From the NCBI GenBank assembly GCA_028278125.1, contig JANQEY010000088.1:1-64000 (forward strand): DNA of 64,000 bases. The letters run 5' to 3'. Below are positions 1-8,383 of the stretch, piece after piece. The notes beneath the pieces were generated by a model. It ran no database searches. It was not told where the DNA came from and saw only the letters and a list, made by a program, of their open reading frames with translations. Position 1 is the first letter of the stretch. Every line of letters begins with the position of its first letter. A program made the position numbers and the translations under genes. This DNA is from a bacterium. GTDB taxonomy: Bacteria; Electryoneota; Electryoneia; Electryoneales; Electryoneaceae.

Positions 1-1
1 T

Positions 2-559
2 TGGGGAACAGCAGGTTGGCCTTTAGTTCAGGCTTCTTCCAGCTTCGATTTTAATGTTAAACTCAAAGGTTCGGCATACGGGATAGGAGCTTCGTTCGGG
101 GAAAGATGGCGTATCCGTTTTGGAGTTTACCGGTATGAAAGTATCGTTAAAGACCTGGATGAAAGCTATCGTGAAAGTTATGACGTTGTAAATGATCCGG
201 ATGCAAGCGCTAATGTATATTATTCGGCCATAATCTATGTTCCATTCAACAGGGGTACAGGTCCAAAACTGGGATTTGGCATTGGTGCTTTAAACCGGGA
301 GATCTCAATACAAAGTGATTCATTTGAAGATGATTCCCGCAGTACTGACCTTGAAGTAGGCTGGTTGCTTCAACTGGGATTCGAATTCGAATTATACAGG
401 CAATTCGCAGCCCAACTTGAACTACTTAATGTAAACGTTATCGGTGATAGACGAGATTGGGAAAACGAAGGCGAGGATCTTCCGGAAATCTGGAACAAAA
501 GTTTTAAATCGTTCAGTTCTTTTACTACTTTTTCATTTGGAATAGGTTACAAGTTCTGA
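2..559 (+). CDS. C-terminal part of an outer-membrane beta-barrel-like protein (5' partial)
   Basis: The frame that ends with TGA at 557-559 is open back to the first bases of the window, so the gene starts upstream of it; about 185 residues are visible. The protein alternates short hydrophobic/aromatic strands with polar turns (for example WRIRFGVYRYES, VYYSAIIYVPF, LGFGIGAL) and ends in ...FSFGIGYKF. A terminal phenylalanine after an amphipathic strand is typical of proteins inserted in the outer membrane. No known family is recognised. It converges on the PAS-domain gene, leaving 18 bases between the two stops. A porin-like or surface barrel role is inference from strand pattern and C-terminus only. 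Confidence 0.6.
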   Translation, partial: WGTAGWPLVQASSSFDFNVKLKGSAYGIGASFGERWRIRFGVYRYESIVKDLDESYRESYDVVNDPDASANVYYSAIIYVPFNRGTGPKLGFGIGALNREISIQSDSFEDDSRSTDLEVGWLLQLGFEFELYRQFAAQLELLNVNVIGDRRDWENEGEDLPEIWNKSFKSFSSFTTFSFGIGYKF

Positions 560-577
560 GTTAATTATCCTGGTTTT

Positions 578-2437
578 CTATCGTGGAACAACCACGTGGA
601 AACTTCCAAATACGCCTATAATCTTGCCGTCAGGTGCATTCCTTGGTGAAACTGTAAGCATTATCGGACTAGTTGATTCATCATCAAGAATGGCGTCTAC
701 TTCCATCCTGATCTTTTCACCAACTTTCCATGCTTTCAGCGATTCGTTTAAAGAATCTGACATTTCGCGTGATATAAAGTCAGATAGATTTCTTCCCTTG
801 AGGCTGCCTTTTTCTACTTTAAAAATAGTCTCAGCCGCCCTGTTTGCAGCAATAAACCGGCTTTTCGTATCAAGGATAAAGATCGCTTCGCCATGATTTT
901 CGAAGAGGGAACGATATCTCTCCTCACCAATCCTTAGTTCCGCTTCCGCACGTATTCGATTGATGTAATTGGAAAGCTGCTCGGCGATAGTGTTCAACAG
1001 GCTGCGTTCATTTTTCAGGAATGGCCCTTCATGTTTATCCGGTCTCTGTTCGCTGTAATAAACCTCTATTGAACCGATAATATTATCGCCCGAACGAATT
1101 TCCGATTGAAGTTTCCAGGGTGAGGTTTTAAAATTGTTGCTTCTGAATTCTCGTTTATCAAAAGCAATTCGTGCACTGGCTATATTGGGATATAACCAGG
1201 CAGATGGAACGAGCCGAACCACCGACTGCATTATTCTTTCTACCCGTCCGCCTTTCTCAAAAATCTTGCCGATATTAAAGAGGCAGTTTAACTCTCGGAT
1301 TCGTTTGCTGTAATCGTTAAGCATTTTGTCGCGGCCGCGTGATGTCTCTTTTCGCTCAGAAATATCACGCGCGATGCTGAGAACAATATCATTACCGGAA
1401 TTTTCAACTTTTGTCAGTATTACATCGACCTGTACTTTTTTATCATTTGGAAGGAGATAGGCAGTCTCATACTTGACTTCACCGTTCTCGGAAAGTTTTT
1501 CAAATCTCTTTTTATATTGTCCCGCATCCAGTTGTCCCTCAATTTCAGCGGGATTCATTTGAATTATTTCCTCTTTAGAACAATCAAATTTATTCAGTGT
1601 GAATTCATTCGCGTCAAATATCCTTCCAGCATGATCTCGCAGAAAAATAAAATCACGTGAAGAATTCCACAGAGGATTATTAAGTTCAAAAGACTGATGA
1701 CCTGATGATCCGGTTTCCAGCCCACTTTTCCCTGATGATTTTAACTCATCAAGGCTTACCGGATCTTCGATAAATACACCGGACAAAGCTTCATCAATTT
1801 TCACTTCGTCCATTTTCCCGCGATCCAGGGTGTTTTCAAATTCCGTATCGGTTGTCTCATTTTCTATCATCGATGATACCGGCTCGACATCATCTTCAAC
1901 TGGCGCCTCTGCAGTGAAATCCATATCCGGATCGTGGCTGTCAGGTTCCTCTGCCGGTACTTCTTCTTCAACTATGTCCTCGCTATCCTCATCAGGAGAC
2001 AATTCATCGATTGATATTTCACCATCTTTTACAGGAACATCTTCACCGTTTTCTTCATTTTCCAGCGCTTTCATTACAATAGATGTTACATCATCGGCGA
2101 GCTTCTCATAATTTTCAACAACTGTAAATGCAGAAACCCCCAGGTCAAGACATTCCAGTTTCAGGTCATCTGAATCTTCATTTGAAGCAACAATCATCGG
2201 AATTTTTGGACATAGTTTATTTCTAAGACTGATTGTTTCCTGAACTGTGATATTTTCAAGGGAACTACTTAAGATAATGATATCAAAACTGATTGAAGAG
2301 AGTATGTTTTCCAGCTCCGGCTTGTTGTTTGCCCTGTAAGGATCGAGAAGTATCTCAAGTCTATTGAGAGCAAATTCCATCCCATCTCGTATCTCTTGTT
2401 TATCTTCAACAAATAAAATTCTCATCAGGGAAGACAT
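578..2437 (-). CDS. Pseudo-receiver / PAS / GAF-like / PAS sensory protein without output domain
   Basis: About 619 residues. I chose the ATG at 2435-2437 because an AGGTG ribosome site lies 6 bases upstream; the frame is open further upstream but without such a site. Residues 1-125 fold like a response-regulator receiver (ILFVED acidic pair near 11-12), but the phosphoacceptor position is serine (IIILSSSL, about residue 57) and the usual KP near the C-terminus is missing, so phosphorylation is unlikely. Residues about 130-235 are a strongly acidic linker. Then follow a PAS domain (ending SIARDISERKE), a GAF-like domain and a second PAS domain at the C-terminus. No histidine kinase, GGDEF, EAL or DNA-binding domain follows. 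A role as a scaffold or ligand sensor acting through partners is inference. Confidence 0.75.
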   Translation of the reverse strand: MSSLMRILFVEDKQEIRDGMEFALNRLEILLDPYRANNKPELENILSSISFDIIILSSSLENITVQETISLRNKLCPKIPMIVASNEDSDDLKLECLDLGVSAFTVVENYEKLADDVTSIVMKALENEENGEDVPVKDGEISIDELSPDEDSEDIVEEEVPAEEPDSHDPDMDFTAEAPVEDDVEPVSSMIENETTDTEFENTLDRGKMDEVKIDEALSGVFIEDPVSLDELKSSGKSGLETGSSGHQSFELNNPLWNSSRDFIFLRDHAGRIFDANEFTLNKFDCSKEEIIQMNPAEIEGQLDAGQYKKRFEKLSENGEVKYETAYLLPNDKKVQVDVILTKVENSGNDIVLSIARDISERKETSRGRDKMLNDYSKRIRELNCLFNIGKIFEKGGRVERIMQSVVRLVPSAWLYPNIASARIAFDKREFRSNNFKTSPWKLQSEIRSGDNIIGSIEVYYSEQRPDKHEGPFLKNERSLLNTIAEQLSNYINRIRAEAELRIGEERYRSLFENHGEAIFILDTKSRFIAANRAAETIFKVEKGSLKGRNLSDFISREMSDSLNESLKAWKVGEKIRMEVDAILDDESTSPIMLTVSPRNAPDGKIIGVFGSFHVVVPR

Positions 2438-3010
2438 ATAACACCTGCCAATTAAAAGCGTAACTGTATAACTGCCGTCTACTACATCTATTATCGGTAA
2501 ATTACCGGCAAAGTATATGCAGAACTTAATAACTGTATCGTCTAATATAAAGAGCATTTACTTAAAAAAAGTTAACTTTACGGACATTGGGGAATACGAT
2601 TGTGTCTATATCAGAGTCAGCTTGCCTTGAAAAAATCTATAAATTATATAATGATTATTACTTAATAAAAACGGGATCATCATAAGAATAGATTCTTTTC
2701 TCAATTCCAGATTATATAGTTTTTGTTTAATTAGTTTGATTTGCAATGTTGAAATGAAATAGCCGGAGAGTATTATTATTGAATTTGTGGACTTCTAAAA
2801 TATCTTTAGAAATTGTTTCATATTGATATTATTATCTTCCATTAGTTAAAAAATAACATTTCGACAAATATGGGCAAATAAATGTTTTATAATGTTTAAT
2901 CACTCCATCATATATGTAGATTCAGAATAATGAGTTGACATTGTTGGAACGGATATATATATTTTCCAATGTAAAGCGTAAATATTAGCTGATAAACAGG
3001 AGAATGAAAA
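2438..3010. other. AT-rich intergenic region between divergent genes
   Basis: No convincing coding frame lies here. It separates the sensory gene on the minus strand from the small lysine-tailed protein on the plus strand. The only clear signal is the sigma-70-like promoter at 2935-2963, described separately; I see no riboswitch or strong hairpin. Confidence 0.5.
2935..2963 (+). promoter_or_regulatory. Sigma-70-type promoter for the 3011 gene
   Basis: TTGACA at 2935-2940 is a perfect -35, followed after 17 bases by TATATT at 2958-2963 (5 of 6 matches to TATAAT). It sits about 48 bases upstream of the ATG at 3011, which itself has AGGAG just upstream. Confidence 0.6.
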
Positions 3011-3292
3011 ATGCCAATTGTCAGCGACCGGAAGTATGCGGAAGAGATGAACCTGGAGCTTGAACAGGTTCGCAAGATTATCAAACGCCTGGACATTGCC
3101 TTTTTCTCAAGTGGAAAAGGTGATTCAATGGTTTACATGTTTGATCCGGATGAATTAAACCAGAAACTGATTGAATCGAAAACATCCAAGAAGGATCGTA
3201 AAAGAGGTCCACGCAGTAAAGATCAATCTGCAGCTAAAAAAACTGCCAAAACAGCTCCCAGGAAGAAAACCACAAAAAAGACAGCCAAATAA
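3011..3292 (+). CDS. Small basic protein with helical N-terminus and histone-H1-like lysine tail
   Basis: 93 residues; the start is supported by CAGGAG 7-8 bases upstream. Residues 1-55 look like a compact helical domain (RKYAEEMNLELEQVRKIIKRL) reminiscent of the winged or IF2-N-like helical motif in which an 'AEE-lgle...V.k.lk.l' helix-turn-helix occurs. Residues 58-93 are almost wholly K, R, A, T, P and S with repeated AAKKTAK / RKKTTKK units, like bacterial H1-type nucleoid proteins. DNA or RNA binding by the tail is very likely on charge alone; which nucleic acid is unknown. It stands alone, with its own promoter (2935-2963) and a hairpin terminator (3322-3349). Confidence 0.75.
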   Translation: MPIVSDRKYAEEMNLELEQVRKIIKRLDIAFFSSGKGDSMVYMFDPDELNQKLIESKTSKKDRKRGPRSKDQSAAKKTAKTAPRKKTTKKTAK

Positions 3293-3321
3293 AGCTGTTA
3301 ATATTGTGATATTCTCAATTT

Positions 3322-3349
3322 TGCCGGTATCTATTTAACCGGCATTTTT
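3322..3349 (+). terminator. Rho-independent terminator after the lysine-tailed protein gene
   Basis: TGCCGGT (3322-3328) pairs with ACCGGCA (3338-3344) across a 9-base loop and is followed by TTTTTA. Confidence 0.75.
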
Positions 3350-3455
3350 ATTTGTATCATTTTGATATATTGTTCTATAGTCTGAACTTATTCGTGGTAA
3401 AATAATTAAAATCTCTCAAAAAAAGATAAATGTATATGCTGTATTTGCCCTGTTA

Positions 3456-4337
3456 GTGGCAGTTCCGGCACTTGCCTGCGCTGCTATCCTGGTACGTTGG
3501 GCTTCCGAGGCAGATCCTATTGCCATAGCCTTCTGGCGGGTAACAATCGCGGCCGCGGTATGGACTCCGGCATTCCTGGTAACCGGTAAAAAGAAAACTT
3601 CCGGGATTTCAGCAAGGCAATGGAAAATGATGTTGATAGCAGGTGGATTTTTATGCTTTCATTTTGCCACCTGGACCTCATCCCTTTTTTACACGAATGT
3701 CTCTTCCGCGGTCTTTATGATCCTGATTCAACCAATCCTGATAGCTATTGCAGCACACTACTTTCTCAAGGAACGATTAAACTATTGGAACGTGGCAGCA
3801 ATTATCACAACTCTAATCGGGGCGTCTCTAATATGCGGGGGTGATTTAGAACTGGGTCCAACCTACCTGTTTGGTGATCTACTTGCTTTCCTGGGAGCAA
3901 TCGGATCCACCGGTTATTTGTTCATTGCAAGACTGGCACGACCTGAAAGAGAAGGCAAGGGGAGTGGTATACCTATTTACCGGTACCTCGCTCCTGTATA
4001 TTGGACAGCTTCAGTAGGATTATTCGTCATTTGCCTGGTTAAAGGAATTCCATTAACACCATTTTCATCCCAGACCTGGGCAAGTCTCCTTGCCCTGGGA
4101 TTGGTCTCAACAGTCATCGGCCACAGCCTGTTAAACTGGTCGCTTGGTTATTTCCCTGCGTTTGCGGTGAATATATTTATTGTTGGTGAGCCGCTTGGTG
4201 CATCTCTGCTGGCATATTTATTTCTGAGTGAAATACCTTCTGCCGGTCTCCTGGCAGGTGCTCCTTTGATGATACTATCAGTAATCCTGGTGGTTTTTCG
4301 TCCACCGGGCTCGGGATTGGAAAGTCAGGATGTATAA
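3456..4337 (+). CDS. EamA/DMT-family membrane transporter
   Basis: About 293 residues from the GTG at 3456, with roughly ten hydrophobic segments in two similar halves, as in the drug/metabolite transporter superfamily (EamA x2). Typical signatures are visible: WRVTIAAAVW early, the 'FTNVSSAVFMILIQPILIAI' style segment in the middle, and the second-half GEPLGASLLAYLFLSEIP. The substrate cannot be read from sequence. The start is doubtful: the first membrane helix appears to begin upstream of the GTG (VYAVFALLVAVPALACAAIL), the same frame stays open to 3381, but it contains no ATG, GTG or TTG there. Either an ATT/ATA start near 3405 is used or an indel lies in the A-run at 3418-3424. A single-gene unit. 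Confidence 0.85.
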   Translation: MAVPALACAAILVRWASEADPIAIAFWRVTIAAAVWTPAFLVTGKKKTSGISARQWKMMLIAGGFLCFHFATWTSSLFYTNVSSAVFMILIQPILIAIAAHYFLKERLNYWNVAAIITTLIGASLICGGDLELGPTYLFGDLLAFLGAIGSTGYLFIARLARPEREGKGSGIPIYRYLAPVYWTASVGLFVICLVKGIPLTPFSSQTWASLLALGLVSTVIGHSLLNWSLGYFPAFAVNIFIVGEPLGASLLAYLFLSEIPSAGLLAGAPLMILSVILVVFRPPGSGLESQDV

Positions 4338-4474
4338 TCACTAACTAATTCTCCTGGTTTACTGAACGGTAGTTCCAGCATACTCCTTCTCTTCTGTTGT
4401 AAAAATTCGACCGAACCAATAAATTATCATAGTGAATAATATCAGATTATAAACAGGAAGCTCTTCGAATAAAA

Positions 4475-5974
4475 ATGCTCCATAGATCTTTAATATATTC
4501 TATCTTTTTGATATTAATTGGCTTCTCGTCAATCAATGGTATCAAGGCAAGTCAATCGTTTACTAAATGCAGAACCGGATCATACCTGGATGAAAGTCTA
4601 AAAACCTCTCGGTATGTTGTCGCTTCACGTCCCAATCTACCGAATAGCAGGATCTCGTCATCCGGAAGGTTTGAGGTCCATTTCACCTTAACAGGGATTG
4701 ACGCTACATCTGAAGTATTTGTTGACTCAGCATTATCTATCCTGGATTTTCTCTGGCTTTTCGAAATAGACAGTCTCAATTATCGGGAACCACCATCTGA
4801 ATACGATGGTCGTATACACTTATATATACACAACCTTGGAACCTATTACGGTGCTACATACCCATCCACAAATCATGGAGTGGATGTAACTTCCTACATG
4901 GAATGCGATAATGACTTCGCTGAAAGTGTCTACTCAACACATGGTTTAAATGCGTTGCGCGTAACCCTGGCGCATGAATTTATGCACGTTATTCAATTTG
5001 GATACCGGGTTGATCCTGTTCAACTTGCACTCTATGAATGGTTCAGCACATGGATGGAAGATGCAGCCTATGACAATGTTAATGACTATATCTATTACCT
5101 TGCAGATATATTCGAAAATCCTGAATCCTCACTGTTCACTTTTAACGGCAGCCGAGAATATGCAGCATGTCTGTTTGTACATCTCCTTGATCAAAAATTC
5201 GGGCGGGATATAATCAGGATCACCTGGGAGAACTTTGAAGATGGTGGGGGATCTCTATTCGAAAATGTCCTGGGTGTGTTACACCAGGATGGAATCAGTG
5301 AAGAGGAACTTGCCGGAAATTATCTAGCCTGGTGTTACATGACGGGAAGCAGGTCTATCAACAATTTTGGCTTCAAAGACGCCCTGTTTTATGATGAAAT
5401 TGATCCTATTGATTTGTTGCCTTGGGAAACAAACCATTCTCAGTATACAGGTAAGTGGGGTTTTTACTGTACTGATATACATGGTGGAATCCAGGGTGAT
5501 CCGGGAGTTGAAGTTTTTCCACACGAGGAAACTGTTCATGTTGCGGGTGTTTATGAAGATTCTGGTGTTGATTATACTATAGGTAATCCGGGTAATGAGT
5601 TATTTGGCGCCAGGGCTTTTGCAGGTGCCGTTAATATTGATAACGAGCCGAGAGATCTAAGATTGAAGGTAGTACCCGAGCGGATTGGTTTACCTGCATA
5701 CCTTGAGATAAAACCTCCATACCCTAATCCTTTTAATAATTCGGTGTCGTGGACAATCCGCACAGATAAACCAACTGAATTACAATTCGAAATATTTGAT
5801 ATTCTTGGGAGAATGGTGCTCAGGGACAACATATATACAGGGATTATTCCAGAAATTACCTATCGATGGAGCGGAGTTAACGGAATGGGAGCAAAATGTT
5901 CTTCCGGATTGTATATTCTTTCTGTTAAAACCGGTACTTTGGAATCGGCAAAAAGAGTCTTATATATCAGGTGA
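4475..5974 (+). CDS. Secreted zinc metalloprotease of MXAN_6640 type with C-terminal sorting domain
   Basis: 499 residues. A signal peptide occupies about residues 1-25. The zinc motif HEFMH lies at 167-171 (TLAHEFMHVIQFGYR), followed by YEWFSTWMEDAAYD at 187-200, whose glutamates (188 or 195) are candidates for the third ligand. This arrangement resembles the MXAN_6640 family of putative metalloproteases (recalled from family knowledge, not searched). The last ~85 residues, starting at PYPNPFNN, have the strand pattern and DILGR-like motif of type IX secretion sorting domains, so the enzyme is probably exported to the surface or medium. Its stop overlaps the next gene's possible GTG (GTGA), suggesting a four-gene operon through 8306. 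Confidence 0.85.
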   Translation: MLHRSLIYSIFLILIGFSSINGIKASQSFTKCRTGSYLDESLKTSRYVVASRPNLPNSRISSSGRFEVHFTLTGIDATSEVFVDSALSILDFLWLFEIDSLNYREPPSEYDGRIHLYIHNLGTYYGATYPSTNHGVDVTSYMECDNDFAESVYSTHGLNALRVTLAHEFMHVIQFGYRVDPVQLALYEWFSTWMEDAAYDNVNDYIYYLADIFENPESSLFTFNGSREYAACLFVHLLDQKFGRDIIRITWENFEDGGGSLFENVLGVLHQDGISEEELAGNYLAWCYMTGSRSINNFGFKDALFYDEIDPIDLLPWETNHSQYTGKWGFYCTDIHGGIQGDPGVEVFPHEETVHVAGVYEDSGVDYTIGNPGNELFGARAFAGAVNIDNEPRDLRLKVVPERIGLPAYLEIKPPYPNPFNNSVSWTIRTDKPTELQFEIFDILGRMVLRDNIYTGIIPEITYRWSGVNGMGAKCSSGLYILSVKTGTLESAKRVLYIR

Positions 5975-6588
5975 GTTTGGAATTAATGAAGCTGGGGCAA
6001 AGGTTGAACTCAAGGTCAGAAATATTCTCTGATGTCAAATTACTGATTTATTGTTTAGTGCTTACCATCTTTACAGGTTGTGCCTCAACAGGACTGGACA
6101 AAGCAGGTCAAGAGCCTGCCGGTGAAGATATGTTAATCCCGGAGAAGCCAGGCCATGACCATGCATACCTGGATGTATATGCATTAGGTGATGACGACTG
6201 GTTGCCTGTTTGGAAACCCGAGATCATAAAATCAAGTACAGATTCAGTACTTTTCCTGGATAATCCCGATATCTCTTCAGCGAAGCCAGGACGGCAACCT
6301 GCACCTCTTACCGCCGGTATTCCAAAAACCGGACGAGGTTACCGGGTTCAGTTGGCAAATGTTATGGATGAAGAAGAAGCATTAGCGATAAAAGAACGGG
6401 CAGAAGAGATTTTTAAATCAGTCTATATAATTTTCCGTAGCCCGAACTATAAAGTTCGTGCAGGCAATTTTAAGGTACGTTCGCTTGCGGATGCCGCGGT
6501 TGATTCGGCACGGGTACACGGATTCTATGGAGCCTGGGTTGTACCCTCAAAGATTGAATTTGAAGAGAATGCTACTACGTCAGAATAA
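5971..6588 (+). CDS. SPOR-domain lipoprotein
   Basis: Up to 205 residues. Two starts are possible: GTG at 5971, overlapping the upstream stop by four bases, or ATG at 5986 with AGGTGAG about 10 bases upstream. A hydrophobic stretch ends in a lipobox-like IFTGC, predicting lipid anchoring. The C-terminal ~75 residues (from GYRVQLANVMDEEEA to HGFYGAWVVPSKIE) have the length and pattern of a SPOR domain, which in known proteins binds denuded septal peptidoglycan. Genes for an MshEN-like protein and an M23 peptidase follow closely, so a role in cell-wall remodelling or division is likely by family and context. Confidence 0.8.
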   Translation: MSLELMKLGQRLNSRSEIFSDVKLLIYCLVLTIFTGCASTGLDKAGQEPAGEDMLIPEKPGHDHAYLDVYALGDDDWLPVWKPEIIKSSTDSVLFLDNPDISSAKPGRQPAPLTAGIPKTGRGYRVQLANVMDEEEALAIKERAEEIFKSVYIIFRSPNYKVRAGNFKVRSLADAAVDSARVHGFYGAWVVPSKIEFEENATTSE

Positions 6589-6627
6589 ATAATTATCATT
6601 GATGGGATCAAAACACGGAGATTATTA

Positions 6628-6996
6628 ATGACGGCAAGATTTGGTGAGATAGTTGTAGATTTGGGTTATATATCAGATGAACAGCTGAAAGAAGCGATAG
6701 AATTACAGGGACGCGGCCGTGCGAAATTAGGTCAGATAATGGTTCAGCTCAGGATGATAACCGAGTACCAGGTTGACAAGATAATTGAATTCCAGGGATC
6801 TGATAATGGAAAGGGAAAAAGGTTTGGCGAATGCGCGCTTGAGCTTGGAATCAGTGATGGCCCAACGTTGGCTGAAGCTGTAAAATACCAGACCAAATCA
6901 AAGGGAGTCCTTGGAGACATTCTAGTTGAGTTGGGCTATCTTACTCAAGAACAACGTGATGAAGTAATTCGGACGCAATTAAGGTCACTCACATAA
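6628..6996 (+). CDS. Stand-alone tandem MshEN-like protein, candidate c-di-GMP receptor
   Basis: 122 residues; GGAG sits 7 bases before the ATG. The whole protein is four copies of a ~30-residue motif of the form [RK]-x-G-x2-hydrophobic-x3-LG-x-I-x4-L-x2-A-x3-Q, starting near residues 4, 33, 65 and 94. This is the motif pair of the MshEN domain (the N-terminal domain of type II secretion/type IV pilus ATPases), which binds cyclic-di-GMP in characterised cases; here two MshEN-like units stand without an ATPase. Arg-x-Gly is kept in repeats 1 and 3. Repeat 2 is the most divergent, having R in place of the second glycine. It lies between the SPOR lipoprotein gene (39 bases) and the M23 gene (32 bases). 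Nucleotide binding is inference. Confidence 0.75.
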   Translation: MTARFGEIVVDLGYISDEQLKEAIELQGRGRAKLGQIMVQLRMITEYQVDKIIEFQGSDNGKGKRFGECALELGISDGPTLAEAVKYQTKSKGVLGDILVELGYLTQEQRDEVIRTQLRSLT

Positions 6997-7028
6997 AACA
7001 GCTCTTCCTCTAAAATTACAGGTCATTA

Positions 7029-8306
7029 ATGCACGGCTTCTTAAGGCGTATATCTCTTATAGTTCCCCTGCTAGCTGCAATAATACTTATTTCCTGCTCA
7101 AATCGGGAAAGTGACGAACTTGATATATCTGCAGATACAGCGAATCAAAAGCTGGCTCATGATACAATAACTTTCACAGATTCTACTGTTTTTCGCTGTG
7201 GAGATAACCTCGGTGGGTTAATAAGTAAAGTGGGTGTTGTACCCAATGAAACTATGATTGCCAGTAACCTGTTGGGGCAGGTTTGTGATGTAAAACGAAT
7301 CAAATCCGGCTCCAACCTGAAGCTGTGTTTGACAGATTCCGGACTGATACGAATTGTTCTGACACCACCACGATCATTAGTCGAATACAGAGTTGACAGG
7401 ACGAATGATTCAACCTATTCAGTCTATACCGATTCACTTCCAGTCCAGAGAGAACTAATAGATCGTGAAGGTGTTATAACCAGTACTTTTTATGAAGCGT
7501 TATTGGCATCTGGTGATAAACCCGAGCTTGCCATTAAATATATCGAGATTTTCCAGTTTGTTATTTATTTCTCCTCCGAAACACGCAAAGGGGACAGGTT
7601 TCGCCTGATCGCCGAAGAACTCAGGCTTGGTGATGAGATTCTTGGTTATGGAAGGATCTATGCAGCTCAATATATCAACGGTAAAGAGACACAGACGGCT
7701 GTATGGCGCCCTGATTCAACATCAGAATTTGGTGGAGATTATTTTAACGATAAAGGTATTTCTTTTCGCCGGGATCTGCTGAGGGCACCGTTCCAGGCAG
7801 CGAAGGTGACTTCAACTTACGGCCTCCGAAAGCACCCCATCACCGGGGATGTTCGAAAACATCGTGGTATTGATTTTGGCGCTAAAACAGGCACCCCGGT
7901 CGTATCCAGCGGTTCCGGTACAATTACACGGCTGGTAAGAGGAAATACGGGACTTGGAAACTGGGTAGAAGTTACACATGGTAAAACCGGATTCGTAACC
8001 CGTTATGGCCATTTCAGTGGTTTCCCTCGTGGATTAAAAAGAGGTCAATGGGTTAAGCAGGGTCAGGTAATCGGGTATGTAGGCAGTTCAGGGATGGCAA
8101 CTGGCCCACACCTCCATTACGAGGTAAAACGCGATGGTAAACATATTAATCCCATGAAAGTCAAAGGATCTCCAACGAAAAAGCTTAATTCGACAGAACT
8201 ACAGACTTTCCTGGAGGAATACTACTATGAATGGATTGAGATGTTCCAGGTAGTACCGCTTATCTCAATGGATCCTGGCAGGGAAGAAGAAACAGCCAAA
8301 GAATAA
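7029..8306 (+). CDS. M23-family peptidoglycan endopeptidase lipoprotein
   Basis: 425 residues; AGGT lies 6 bases before the ATG. A hydrophobic leader ends with ILISC, a lipobox, so it is probably membrane-anchored. Residues ~50-120 resemble the LysM-like/OapA-type domain found in front of M23 peptidases (SNLLGQVCDVKRIKSGSNLKL). The catalytic domain spans about 255-385, with metal-ligand motifs HRGIDF (H-x3-D) and HLHYEV (H-x-H). The family cleaves peptide cross-links of peptidoglycan. It is the last gene of the envelope operon and is followed by hairpins at 8311-8327 and 8333-8366. Confidence 0.9.
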   Translation: MHGFLRRISLIVPLLAAIILISCSNRESDELDISADTANQKLAHDTITFTDSTVFRCGDNLGGLISKVGVVPNETMIASNLLGQVCDVKRIKSGSNLKLCLTDSGLIRIVLTPPRSLVEYRVDRTNDSTYSVYTDSLPVQRELIDREGVITSTFYEALLASGDKPELAIKYIEIFQFVIYFSSETRKGDRFRLIAEELRLGDEILGYGRIYAAQYINGKETQTAVWRPDSTSEFGGDYFNDKGISFRRDLLRAPFQAAKVTSTYGLRKHPITGDVRKHRGIDFGAKTGTPVVSSGSGTITRLVRGNTGLGNWVEVTHGKTGFVTRYGHFSGFPRGLKRGQWVKQGQVIGYVGSSGMATGPHLHYEVKRDGKHINPMKVKGSPTKKLNSTELQTFLEEYYYEWIEMFQVVPLISMDPGREEETAKE

Positions 8307-8332
8307 TACACCAAAACTAAGTTTTGGATATA

Positions 8333-8366
8333 AAAACGCCGCTCCCATCTCTGGAAACGGCGTTTT
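8333..8366. terminator. Bidirectional terminator between converging genes
   Basis: AAAACGCCG (8333-8341) pairs perfectly with CGGCGTTTT (8358-8366) over a 16-base loop, giving T-runs on both strands. A second small hairpin, CCAAAAC/GTTTTGG at 8311-8327, precedes it. It serves the M23 gene and the nucleotide-sugar dehydrogenase gene. Confidence 0.75.
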
Positions 8367-8383
8367 CAATTATAGTCAAGAAA

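Noticed and set aside
3011..3292. HU/IHF-type nucleoid protein
   Set aside because: The N-terminal domain lacks the HU beta-arm motif and size; only the lysine tail is histone-like.
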